DNA of 39,964 bases from Akkermansia muciniphila (lineage in GTDB: Bacteria; Verrucomicrobiota; Verrucomicrobiia; Verrucomicrobiales; Akkermansiaceae). The DNA is taken from positions 1 through 39,964 of the forward strand of contig SFDX01000022.1 of NCBI GenBank assembly GCA_004557455.1, written 5' to 3'. A program made the position numbers and the translations under genes. Of the stretch, positions 31,668 to 39,964 are shown piece after piece. The notes under the pieces are model-generated. The model saw only the letters and a program-made list of their open reading frames with translations, was not told where the DNA came from and made no database searches. Position 1 is the first letter of the stretch. Every line of letters begins with the position of its first letter.

Positions 31668-34600
31668 TTAGAAAAGAGAGACCCGCGATTCTCGCACGAG
31701 AGTCGCGGGCTTTTTTGTGTGCGGGATCTCTTGGGTGATTTTGTGCGGCTTGTCAAGAATTACATGGTATACCACCAGCGGTTCTCCGTTCTCGTCAAGA
31801 ATTTTTGAACATTTTTTCCATAGGGTATTGATTTCATCATTAAGAAATGCTAGAATGCTCTTGGAAGCTTGGCGCGTGCCTCCTTCAGTGGAGGTCTTGA
31901 ACACGTTGCCAAGCTTTTCCTTTAGTTCAACCTCGTGAAGGTAAAACCCTTGCCTGTTTTGTCGCTGCTCCACAACGACCTCGCAGATATATTCCTTACC
32001 TCCTATCGAAACAGGCGCAGCCAATGCTGCTGTATCATAACCTCTACCTTTCCTGTTGCGCTGGCGATCAAACACTCTCCCCTTTTGAATCACCTCAGGA
32101 ACAGCAAAAAATGCCGCAGACTTCAAGGATCCGATCCCATGGCCAATGGAAGATTTCACACCCTCCTTGTCCAGCACAACACGACCCAATTCCGGAGACT
32201 CTACCTCCTCTTTGGTCGCGCTCACTAAGGCCATCATCTCGCCGAAAATACGGCTCCCGCGCCCTATCTTGGCGTCATCCGTCCCTCCCAGCTTGCTCCA
32301 TAGCTCGCACTGTTTCTGCCATTCGCGTATCAGCCGCTCGCCTTCGCGCTCGGTCTCGCGCTTGCGTAGTATCGTCAGGGCGTCTTCCGCTCCGCGCGTC
32401 ATCGCTAGCGTATTATTTGCAGATTCCGTGTTGACAAGTTCAGGGAAATCTGCTTTAATCTCCTCAGCCGCATTTCTAGAGTTTAAGGACGCTTCAAGCG
32501 TCATGCTCGATTGGGAGATGCGGCTTCTTTCTTTTACATCAACCCGCAGAACATATGCAGTAGGAACTCTGCCCTTCTTCTTGTAAAGCATTATCTGTAT
32601 CTCAGCCTCAAGATCTTTATCTATTCCTTCAATTGTAAAAGGAGTAAAGATATGCAGTGAGCCCTTGCGTTCTTCTTTCAATTTATAGGCTCGGTAGAAC
32701 TTCATTCGTTCTGCATTCGCGAATAGATCAGCTATATTCCCCCATGCTGTCCAGAATAGAACGTGTGCCGTATCTTTGTCGAAATGCTTTCTTGTGAGCT
32801 TGTCAACAGTTACCGACTTACTGTCTCCGTGACCGAATTTATTCTCGCTCTTGGAAGTCAGATAAGCTTTAATTTCTAAGAAATCATTGACAAGGCGTAG
32901 TGAACTTCCGCTGCCTTTTCTTCCTGCTTTGTCCATAGCCTCCTTCTGCGTGCGGCATATCCTATCCTTCCCGATTGTCAGGCTGAACGTGATGTCCGCA
33001 TTCCCTGCATCATAGCTCCCGACATTATCCGTCGCGCTCTTGATCTGCTTCGGGTCAAACACAATGTAGTCAGTCGCCGGTTCCTTGCTCACTCGGCGTC
33101 CGGTGGCGGCATGGTCGATGATGTTCTCGGCAATCAATCCGTCGCTGTAGCCCTCCTCGCGCACCTCGCGGGCCAAGTCGTCAATGGTGTAGGAGTTGTC
33201 CTCATCTCCCCAGTCTTCTTCCACTGTTCCGGGGTCGCTCTCGTACATGTCGGCGGCGCTCTCGGCTTCGTCTCGGTTGTCGTACCATTCCGTATCGCCG
33301 CTCTTGAATTTCACGATGTAGCCCACGGGTCTGTCGGGCACGCGATTCCAGTTGTTGCCTTTGAAGTCCACTGTCTCGGGTTCCCGTATGTTCAGGAATA
33401 CTTCGTACAGCATGTCCTTGGGTACCTCGCCGTCTTCGTTCATGGCGTAGCCTTCGGCATTGTCTCTGCTGCTGGAGAAGAAGGCTCCCGTGTCGCTGGT
33501 CTTGCCTCGGCCTTCCGTGCGGAAGACTCGGAAGCCGCCTCGCCGCGTCCCATGGTACACCACCAGCGGCTCGCCGTTCTCATCCACTACGCGGCTTGCA
33601 TGCTCAGGGTCCTTCTCCCAGTCTCCGAACCACCGCTTGAAGGCCCGCGTCCGCACTGCCGTCCACTGCTCGGGCGTCAGCTTGCTGTCCTCCCCGTTGG
33701 GTGCTTTCAGCCACGTTCCGTTCGCACGCGCGGCCCGTTCAATCTCGGCACGTTCCGCTGCATAGGCGTCTTGCTCGTTCGCTCCGGCAATGTTGAAGCT
33801 CACCGTCGGCTCATTCACCAGTCCGGCAAGCGCGGCTTTCCGCCCTTCCTCGGTCCCGTCATGCCATATCGGCTGGATGCCGTTCGCTTTCAGGGCCTCC
33901 GTCACTTCTTTGTTCTTCTTCAGTCCCTTGGGCAGTACGGCATACTCCCACTCGCTCATGTTCACGGCACGCTGCGGTACCGCCTCCATGTAGTCGGAGG
34001 GCATGCTCAGTGCCTTGTCCAGCAGGTGCATCGCTGCATCCACGCTCTCCTCGGTCCACTTGCCGCCGCTCTGCTCCAGCGCGCGCGCTACAGACTCCCT
34101 CGCGGGCATGCGCTTTCCTCCCTGCACCAACTCCAGCAGATTGTACATCGCGGCGTCCGCTAGGTCAAAATACCCGCCTCCGGCTTCCCTGCCTATCTCG
34201 CAAGCCTTGTCGTAGAACGCGCTGAATGCTTCTTCATACTCATCCTTCGCTTTCTTGTACTCCTCGGCTCCTACCACTCGCTCGCGCGCCCACCCTATCT
34301 CGCGCATGTTGCGCATTTCCTCGGCCACCCCGGCAAGGAATACGCCGGGGGTAATGCTGCTCATCTCTTCCCCGCGCGCCTTGTTCTCGCGTAGGTATTT
34401 CAGCACATTCCCCAGCGTGTACTTCTCGTGCCCCCACCATTCATCCACCACATCACCCCTCCAATTCCTCCGCTCGTACTTGCGTTGGAACACCTTGTCG
34501 CCCAGGTACTTCTGCGCCTCGGCCTTGCACCACGCGCTGTATGCCTTGGCGTGCTTCTTCGCATACTCGGCAAAACGTTTCCCGTTCTCCAAGCCGTCCG

Positions 34601-36785
34601 GTACCTTCGCGGTGGAGTAGTTGCGCACCTTGTCGGCTTCTTCTCGTGCGCACCTCGCAAGTCTCCATTCCTCCATCTCGCGGTACTCTTTGGCGGCTCC
34701 TCGCAGTTTCTTCCCTTCGTAGTAAGCCACCATCAGCCCTCGGAACTCTTCCAGCTCGTCCGCCGTAAAGTCCTCGGGCTTCATGTCTTTATTCTTCAGC
34801 TTGGCCACCCAGGGTTTCAGCGCGCTGTGCTTGTCCTTGCTCATCTGGCCCGGTTTCTCGGTCATCTTGGGCTTCGGTGCATACCCAGCCTGCGTGATCG
34901 CCCAGTAGGCCATCATCGCTCTGTTGTAGCCCCAGTCTGCCGCGTCTCCGTCCATCACTTCCTCGTCTTCGGAGAAGATGCCGCGCCGTAACCCGTCGCT
35001 CTCTCCCATGCCATATGCTGCCAACTTGTCCAGCGCGTCCTGCTTCAGCCGCTCCGCCGCTGCCGCATTCTTCCGCTTGTACTTCACCGGCGGCATGGTC
35101 CCGGTGTACGCGTCGTGCATGTACACCTTGCTCCGCTTCTTCGGGTCTACCATCTCGGGCCTCCCGATCAGGTTGATCGCGCTCGCGCCTCCCCACTCAT
35201 ACGGCCTGTCCAAGCGCGTGATTGCTACGCTCGGCATGGGCATTCCGCCCAGCTCCACCGATGCCAAGAACTTCTCAGGGCTCAAGCTATGCACCGCTGC
35301 AAGGTTTCGCTCCATGTTGTAGCTCGTGCCGTCAGACTTTGCACGCTGCATAATTTCCATCTGCTCGCGCGTCATGGATGCGGTGAAATTCGGCGGATTA
35401 AACTTGACAATATCCTGCTTTGTCATTACAATCTCGCTTAAGCCATCCTTTACGGCTGAGCGCATCAGACCGAGTTTAAAGGGACTCGGCGCGTTGTCAG
35501 TTGGCGGGGTGGCCTGTTTGTTTATAGCCTCCTCCAATTCCTGCGCAGTATACTTACTGTATACCAAACGCCCCTGTTTCTGTAAATCCTTTATTTTGGA
35601 CAGTGCATCCAGAGGGTAGGCACTCATCAGATAATGCCCGCTACCGGAACGCTCCAACTCTATAGCTGCCATTACATTGCTCTTCGCCCCCTTGTTATTT
35701 GTCGCTTCCATCTCAAGCACAAACACAAAGGTTTTACCCGTTTCCCTGTACACAAACAGCGGGTCTTCCAGCTCCTCTACAGCACGGTACACCTCGGGGT
35801 GTGCCAGATGATGCGTGTATACCAGCTTGCTTATGGTGCCTGGCAGCGTGTATATATCCCCATACGGTTCCCCCAGCATGCGCAATACAGTCGGCATTGT
35901 ACACAGGCGCACATGCTCCTTTGCATCCATCTTGTTGTAGGCTGCACGGCGTATGTCATCCCGCAGAGTCGGAGACACGCTGAATGACAAGCTCGGCGTC
36001 ATCGCAAACAAGCTCGGCGTCATCGCTGCCGCTTCCTCCCGCGCCTTCTTCTCCATCCACTCCTCATCCGTCATCTCGTTCTCGGCCTCCGCTGCCTCGC
36101 GCTCGCGCTTGGCGCGCTCGATCATCTGCCCCACGGGGTCCGGGTCGGTCTTGCCGTCCCACATGCTGGCACTGGCTACCAAGTCGGGGTGGCTGCCGAT
36201 GTACTCGAACTTGGCTTTCATGTCATTCAGAAGCTGGAGAAGTTGCTCGCTGCCTTCGCTCATGGATACGTCGATGCCCAGCCTCATCGCCTGCGCGCGT
36301 TCCTTTTCTCCCAGCTTAGCGCCTTGCTTCATCCGCCGTATGGCGGCGTTCAGCTGGCTCAGGTTCAGCTCCACATACTTCGCGGCTCGGTCCAGGTCTT
36401 GCTCAAAATCGGCCCCGAAGTCCAGCAATCCCTGCTTCATGAACACGCTTTCCTTGTTGGCCATCAGCTGGCACATCGCGCCGATGTAGTCCCAGCCTTT
36501 CCCCTTCTCCAGGAGCATGCAGCATCGCCGCTGGATCTCTTCAATGCGCTCTTCATGCCGTATGTTCTTGGTCATGTTGCACACGATCTCGGCGTCCTTG
36601 GCGTTAATCGCGCCGTTCTTGAAGCGTACCCACAATTCCTCCCGCGCGACGCGTCCTATCAGCGCGCCTCGCTTGCTGCGGCTTTCGTTGCGGTGATGAA
36701 ACTCATTGTGTACCTGAGCCCTCGTTTTTTGTACCCAAAAGGTGCACCGACAATCTACAAGGCCATGCAAGGCCGCGCAAGCCAA
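31668..36785 (-). CDS. Polyvalent (phage/plasmid-type) protein with ADP-ribosyltransferase-like domain, probably truncated at both ends
   Basis: A 1705-codon ORF, not a chromosomal housekeeping gene. Residues about 70-290 are helical and charged. The middle carries unassigned polyvalent-type regions. At about 1035-1260 lies the best-marked domain: FKRWFGDWEKD, then VVDENGEPLVVYHGTRRGGF, GAFFSSSRDNAEGYA and, near its end, YIVFDPKQIKSATDN, the arrangement of ADP-ribosyltransferase domains in giant phage and conjugative polyvalent proteins. About 1508-1618 is another accessory domain (SSIGHGIGSLKSAAFFAVPEVI ... GRGYDTAALAAPV ... GFYLHEVELKEK). Near 1658 a second DENGEPLVVYH begins but breaks off, and the final ~31 residues are antisense to the tRNA-Thr terminator. 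The first codon is a TTG with no promoter; the first ATG is codon 71 (36575). Base composition varies along the ORF. Likely a remnant of a mobile element; whether it is expressed is unclear. Confidence 0.6.
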   Translation of the reverse strand: MACAALHGLVDCRCTFWVQKTRAQVHNEFHHRNESRSKRGALIGRVAREELWVRFKNGAINAKDAEIVCNMTKNIRHEERIEEIQRRCCMLLEKGKGWDYIGAMCQLMANKESVFMKQGLLDFGADFEQDLDRAAKYVELNLSQLNAAIRRMKQGAKLGEKERAQAMRLGIDVSMSEGSEQLLQLLNDMKAKFEYIGSHPDLVASASMWDGKTDPDPVGQMIERAKREREAAEAENEMTDEEWMEKKAREEAAAMTPSLFAMTPSLSFSVSPTLRDDIRRAAYNKMDAKEHVRLCTMPTVLRMLGEPYGDIYTLPGTISKLVYTHHLAHPEVYRAVEELEDPLFVYRETGKTFVFVLEMEATNNKGAKSNVMAAIELERSGSGHYLMSAYPLDALSKIKDLQKQGRLVYSKYTAQELEEAINKQATPPTDNAPSPFKLGLMRSAVKDGLSEIVMTKQDIVKFNPPNFTASMTREQMEIMQRAKSDGTSYNMERNLAAVHSLSPEKFLASVELGGMPMPSVAITRLDRPYEWGGASAINLIGRPEMVDPKKRSKVYMHDAYTGTMPPVKYKRKNAAAAERLKQDALDKLAAYGMGESDGLRRGIFSEDEEVMDGDAADWGYNRAMMAYWAITQAGYAPKPKMTEKPGQMSKDKHSALKPWVAKLKNKDMKPEDFTADELEEFRGLMVAYYEGKKLRGAAKEYREMEEWRLARCAREEADKVRNYSTAKVPDGLENGKRFAEYAKKHAKAYSAWCKAEAQKYLGDKVFQRKYERRNWRGDVVDEWWGHEKYTLGNVLKYLRENKARGEEMSSITPGVFLAGVAEEMRNMREIGWARERVVGAEEYKKAKDEYEEAFSAFYDKACEIGREAGGGYFDLADAAMYNLLELVQGGKRMPARESVARALEQSGGKWTEESVDAAMHLLDKALSMPSDYMEAVPQRAVNMSEWEYAVLPKGLKKNKEVTEALKANGIQPIWHDGTEEGRKAALAGLVNEPTVSFNIAGANEQDAYAAERAEIERAARANGTWLKAPNGEDSKLTPEQWTAVRTRAFKRWFGDWEKDPEHASRVVDENGEPLVVYHGTRRGGFRVFRTEGRGKTSDTGAFFSSSRDNAEGYAMNEDGEVPKDMLYEVFLNIREPETVDFKGNNWNRVPDRPVGYIVKFKSGDTEWYDNRDEAESAADMYESDPGTVEEDWGDEDNSYTIDDLAREVREEGYSDGLIAENIIDHAATGRRVSKEPATDYIVFDPKQIKSATDNVGSYDAGNADITFSLTIGKDRICRTQKEAMDKAGRKGSGSSLRLVNDFLEIKAYLTSKSENKFGHGDSKSVTVDKLTRKHFDKDTAHVLFWTAWGNIADLFANAERMKFYRAYKLKEERKGSLHIFTPFTIEGIDKDLEAEIQIMLYKKKGRVPTAYVLRVDVKERSRISQSSMTLEASLNSRNAAEEIKADFPELVNTESANNTLAMTRGAEDALTILRKRETEREGERLIREWQKQCELWSKLGGTDDAKIGRGSRIFGEMMALVSATKEEVESPELGRVVLDKEGVKSSIGHGIGSLKSAAFFAVPEVIQKGRVFDRQRNRKGRGYDTAALAAPVSIGGKEYICEVVVEQRQNRQGFYLHEVELKEKLGNVFKTSTEGGTRQASKSILAFLNDEINTLWKKCSKILDENGEPLVVYHVILDKPHKITQEIPHTKKPATLVRESRVSLF
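31682..31716 (+). terminator. tRNA-Thr terminator
   Basis: CCCGCGA / TCGCGGG stem with an inner TCTC/GAGA and six T. The same DNA, read on the other strand, encodes the last ~25 codons of the polyvalent-protein ORF. Confidence 0.85.
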
Positions 36786-36792
36786 GCCCCTT

Positions 36793-36825
36793 AAAAAAAG
36801 ACCCCACGGGGGTTATTCCGTGGGG
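36793..36825 (-). terminator. tRNA-Cys terminator
   Basis: Stem CCCCACGG / CCGTGGGG followed on the minus strand by TCTTTTTTT. It sits directly upstream of the polyvalent ORF, so that ORF would need its own promoter, and none is evident. Confidence 0.85.
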
Positions 36826-36843
36826 CCCAACTGCTATCGGGAG

Positions 36844-36917
36844 AGGCGGGAGTGGGATTTGAACCCACGAATGACGGTTTTGCAAACCGTTGCCTTAGGC
36901 CACTTGGCTATCCCGCC
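36844..36917 (-). tRNA. tRNA-Cys (anticodon GCA)
   Basis: Acceptor GGCGGGA / TCCCGCC, D arm GCC...GGC with an enlarged loop, anticodon stem ACGGT / ACCGT with loop TTGCAAA (GCA), T arm GTGGG-TTCAAAT-CCCAC. Discriminator T; CCA not encoded. 74 nt. Confidence 0.95.
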
Positions 36918-36936
36918 GATGTGTGGTTGCGGGGGT

Positions 36937-36965
36937 AGTTTACAGGAAACGAAGGGAAGAGTCAA
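36937..36965 (-). promoter_or_regulatory. tRNA-Cys promoter
   Basis: TTGACT (36960-36965) and TAAACT (36937-36942) are 17 nt apart on the minus strand, placing transcription start about 12 nt before the tRNA. Confidence 0.75.
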
Positions 36966-37006
36966 GCAGAATTTTGCATGCAGGGGCTATTTTTTATGAG
37001 GAAAGC

Positions 37007-38063
<1,057 letters not shown>

Positions 38064-38077
<14 letters not shown>

Positions 38078-39596
38078 GAGGGGTATCCTTGATGAAATCG
38101 AGAGAAACACGGCGGCGCTGCGGGTCGATGCGTCGCTCTACCAGCCCCACCAGCTCCGAGATGCTGTAGGCGAGCAGGAAGTAGATGACAGCCGTGGCTA
38201 CCAGGGGGAAGAAGGCTTCGTAGGTGCGCCCGCGGATGATGTCGCTCACCTTCGTGAGGTCTTGGATGGCGATGTAGCCCACGATGGAGGTGTCCTTGAT
38301 GATGGAGATGATGTCTCCCTTGTACACGGGCAGCACATGGCGCACGGCCTGCGGCAGAGAGATATAGAGGAAGGAGCGCCACTTGCTGAAGCCCATAGCC
38401 GCGGCGGCTTCCAGTTGCCCGGGGTCGATGGCGTTCATGCCGGAGCGGAAGGTCTCCGCGGAGTAGGCGCCGAAGTTGAGCGCAAAGCCCACGATGGCCA
38501 CCGGCACCGGCCCGATGCCGCCGCTGCGGAAGACGATGTAGTACAGGATCATCAGCACCACCACGATGGGGGTTCCGCGCATCACGGCAATGTAGGCCGC
38601 CGCGGGCAGGCGCAGCCAGGCATGGGGGGAGCGGCGCATGGCGCACACCACCATGGCCAGCAGCGTGCCGGCCGCTATGCTGCACAGGGCGATGAGCAGG
38701 GTGATTCCCAGGCCGCGCAGGATCATCTGCCAGCGGGCTTCCGTCACAAAGGTGCGCACAAAGCTGTCTTTCACGCCCTGCCACCAAGTGCCCTCCGCCA
38801 CGCCGGCACTCGCATCGCGCACAATCAGCACCGTGCCGCCCTTGTACACAGGCTCCGTAAACAGGGCGCTCTGCTTGCGCTCCGGGGTGACGCTGATGCC
38901 GGAGAAGCCCAGATCGGCCTTGCCGGATACCACGCAGGGGATGACGGAGGAGAATTCCATGTCCTTGAACTCCAGACCATAGCCCAAGCGGCGGCAAATC
39001 TCGGCCAGGATGTCCGGGTCATACCCCGCCATGCGCCCCTGCACGACCACACTGAAGGGCGGGAAGCCGGAGTTGGTGGCGGCCACGATGGTCCCCTTCC
39101 CCGTGTCCGGCGGCAGGTTCGGGGGCAGCTTGACCGACTCGTCGTTGCCGAACCAGCGTTCATCGATCTTGCGGATGGTGCCGTCCGCCTCCAGCTCGCG
39201 GATGGCGCGGGAGAAGGTCTCGCACAGCTCTGCGTTGTCCTTGGAGAAGAGGTAGGCGTACTCCTCCGGGGCCAGGGTGCAGAGGATGCGGATGCCGCTG
39301 TTCTCGCGCATCAGGTCACGCGCCACGGGCTCATCGCTCACGATGGCATCGCACTTGCCGCTCTTGAGGGATTGCAGGCCGTTGGCCATCCCGCTTTCAT
39401 AATAGGGCTTGGCCGTGGGGATGTGCTGCAGCAGCACCCGGTCGAACACCGCCCCCGTCATGGTGGACACATTGCGCCCCGCTAAATCCTCCGGTGCGTT
39501 GATCACCGGCAGCTCCTCCCGCCCGCAGCCGACCAACACGGCACAGACCACCCACAGGCAGCAGAAATACAGTCCCTTCTTGAACCATCTGTTCAT
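38064..39596 (-). CDS. Fused substrate-binding protein/permease of a polar amino-acid ABC transporter, lobes in permuted order
   Basis: A 510-aa inner-membrane fusion. A lipoprotein signal ends at Cys24 (VLVGC). Residues about 37-150 match the second lobe of a family-3 binding protein (EDLAGRNVSTMTG, SLKSGKCDAIVSDEPVA, ELEADGTIRKIDERWFG). Residues about 167-260 match the first lobe (GTIVAATNSGFPPFSV, GYDPDILAEICRRLG, SGKADLGFSGISVTPERK, FTEPVYKGG). The HisM/GlnP-type permease follows (about 290-490) with the EAA loop AAAAMGFSKWRSFLYISLPQA. So lobe 2 precedes lobe 1, as in a circular permutation. With the GlnQ-like gene it makes a two-protein importer for a polar amino acid. The ATG at 39596 is 8 nt past the -10 box. 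Confidence 0.85.
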
Positions 39597-39604
39597 CTGC
39601 CCCC

Positions 39605-39633
39605 ATTGTAACACGCCCGCCCCCTTTTTGCAA
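39605..39633 (-). promoter_or_regulatory. Promoter of the amino-acid ABC operon (leaderless type)
   Basis: TTGCAA (39628-39633) and TACAAT (39605-39610) are 17 nt apart on the minus strand; the ATG follows the -10 by 8 nt. Confidence 0.7.
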
Positions 39634-39679
39634 ACGCAAACCACCGCGCTGCCAAGACAACAGGACCCGAGGGGATTCT

Positions 39680-39862
39680 GACCGCGGAATGAAAGGAATT
39701 TTGGGAGAGTTTGCAGCCTGCTTGTCCCGGTTCAGACTTCACGCCGCCGGGATAGTAGCTTCCTTGATGTTTTCCTAGAGCCACCTACTATGAGCTTGCC
39801 TCGTCATCTTGGCGAAGCTCCGAAGGCCAATCAGTTTCCGAAAATTCCCTTTATTCCGCGCT
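39680..39862. repeat. Intergenic inverted-repeat element, copy C (183 bp)
   Basis: The left end GACCGCGGAATGAAAGGAAT (39680 on) and the right end TTTCCGAAAATTCCCTTTAT (39835 on, continuing TCCGCG) are inverted versions of each other. The interior is homologous to copy A throughout. Confidence 0.75.
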
Positions 39863-39964
39863 CAGCAACCTCTCGGCTACTATTGCCACAGCGAAGCGAA
39901 GTCTTGACTGAGAGCAGCATGGCTCCGCTATCCGTTCATCCCCCTTCATTCCGCAGTCAGTCCA
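39863..39964. repeat. Right tail of copy C and start of a further element end
   Basis: CCTCTCGG ... AGTCTTGA ... TATCCGT aligns with the tail of copy B (17461 on). At 39940-39962 the string CCCTTCATTCCGCAGTCAGT repeats the right-end sequence again, so the element array continues past the window. No gene is seen from 39597 to the window end. Confidence 0.55.

Noticed and set aside
36660..36720. A short alternative frame beginning ATG AGT TTC near the 5' end of the polyvalent ORF
   Set aside because: It stops after about 15 codons and has no promoter or ribosome binding site.
36700..36917. tRNA-derived direct repeats (attL/attR) flanking the 31668-36785 ORF
   Set aside because: I looked for a second copy of the 3' end of tRNA-Thr near 36785 and of tRNA-Cys near 31700 and found none, so an intact integrative element is not supported.

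Overview
The window is about 40 kb of GC-rich bacterial chromosome. It is mostly housekeeping DNA with one foreign-looking insert. Gene content and protein style suggest a Verrucomicrobiota member, possibly a gut Akkermansiaceae relative: a TatC and an MFS transporter with large family-atypical insertions, an AP2-like bacterial protein, weak or absent Shine-Dalgarno sequences, and many short secreted proteins. This assignment is an inference; there is no rRNA to check it against.

Layout. 82-3579: a small secreted hypothetical, a sugar-porter MFS protein, and a glycine-zipper lipoprotein. 3717-10465: mpl (peptidoglycan recycling) is divergent from gyrB-gyrA. 10624-12721: an oligopeptide-type ABC ATPase followed directly by tatC. 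12740-15192: an AP2-like protein and two tandem paralogous outer-membrane barrel proteins. 15378-17265: divergent ndk and an M24B aminopeptidase. 17523-20534: a minus-strand operon of yeaD, a sanA-like gene and a MenD-like gene. 20692-30228: a fused str/S10/spc ribosomal operon, in order rpsL, rpsG, fusA, rpsJ, rplC, rplD, rplW, rplB, rpsS, [secreted coiled-coil gene], rplV, rpsC, rplP, rpmC, rpsQ, rplN. It lacks tuf and ends at rplN. 30543-31532: an outer-membrane-type protein. 31591-36917: tRNA-Thr(TGT) and tRNA-Cys(GCA) bracket a 5.1-kb ORF for a phage/plasmid-type polyvalent protein with an ADP-ribosyltransferase-like domain. 37007-39596: a polar amino-acid ABC transporter of two fused or extended proteins.

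Points that stand out. (1) The polyvalent-protein ORF looks cut at both ends between two tRNA genes. Its tail reads antisense through the tRNA-Thr terminator, just after the start of a second ADP-ribosyltransferase motif. (2) A signal-peptide coiled-coil gene sits inside the S10 operon between rpsS and rplV. (3) Six genes have a good sigma70-type -10 box only 6-10 nt before the ATG, which predicts leaderless mRNAs. (4) A family of intergenic inverted-repeat elements occurs three times. (5) The amino-acid transporter has substrate-binding lobes in swapped order ahead of its permease.

Promoters, terminators and starts were located by eye. Domain names rest on recognised motifs, not on searches.
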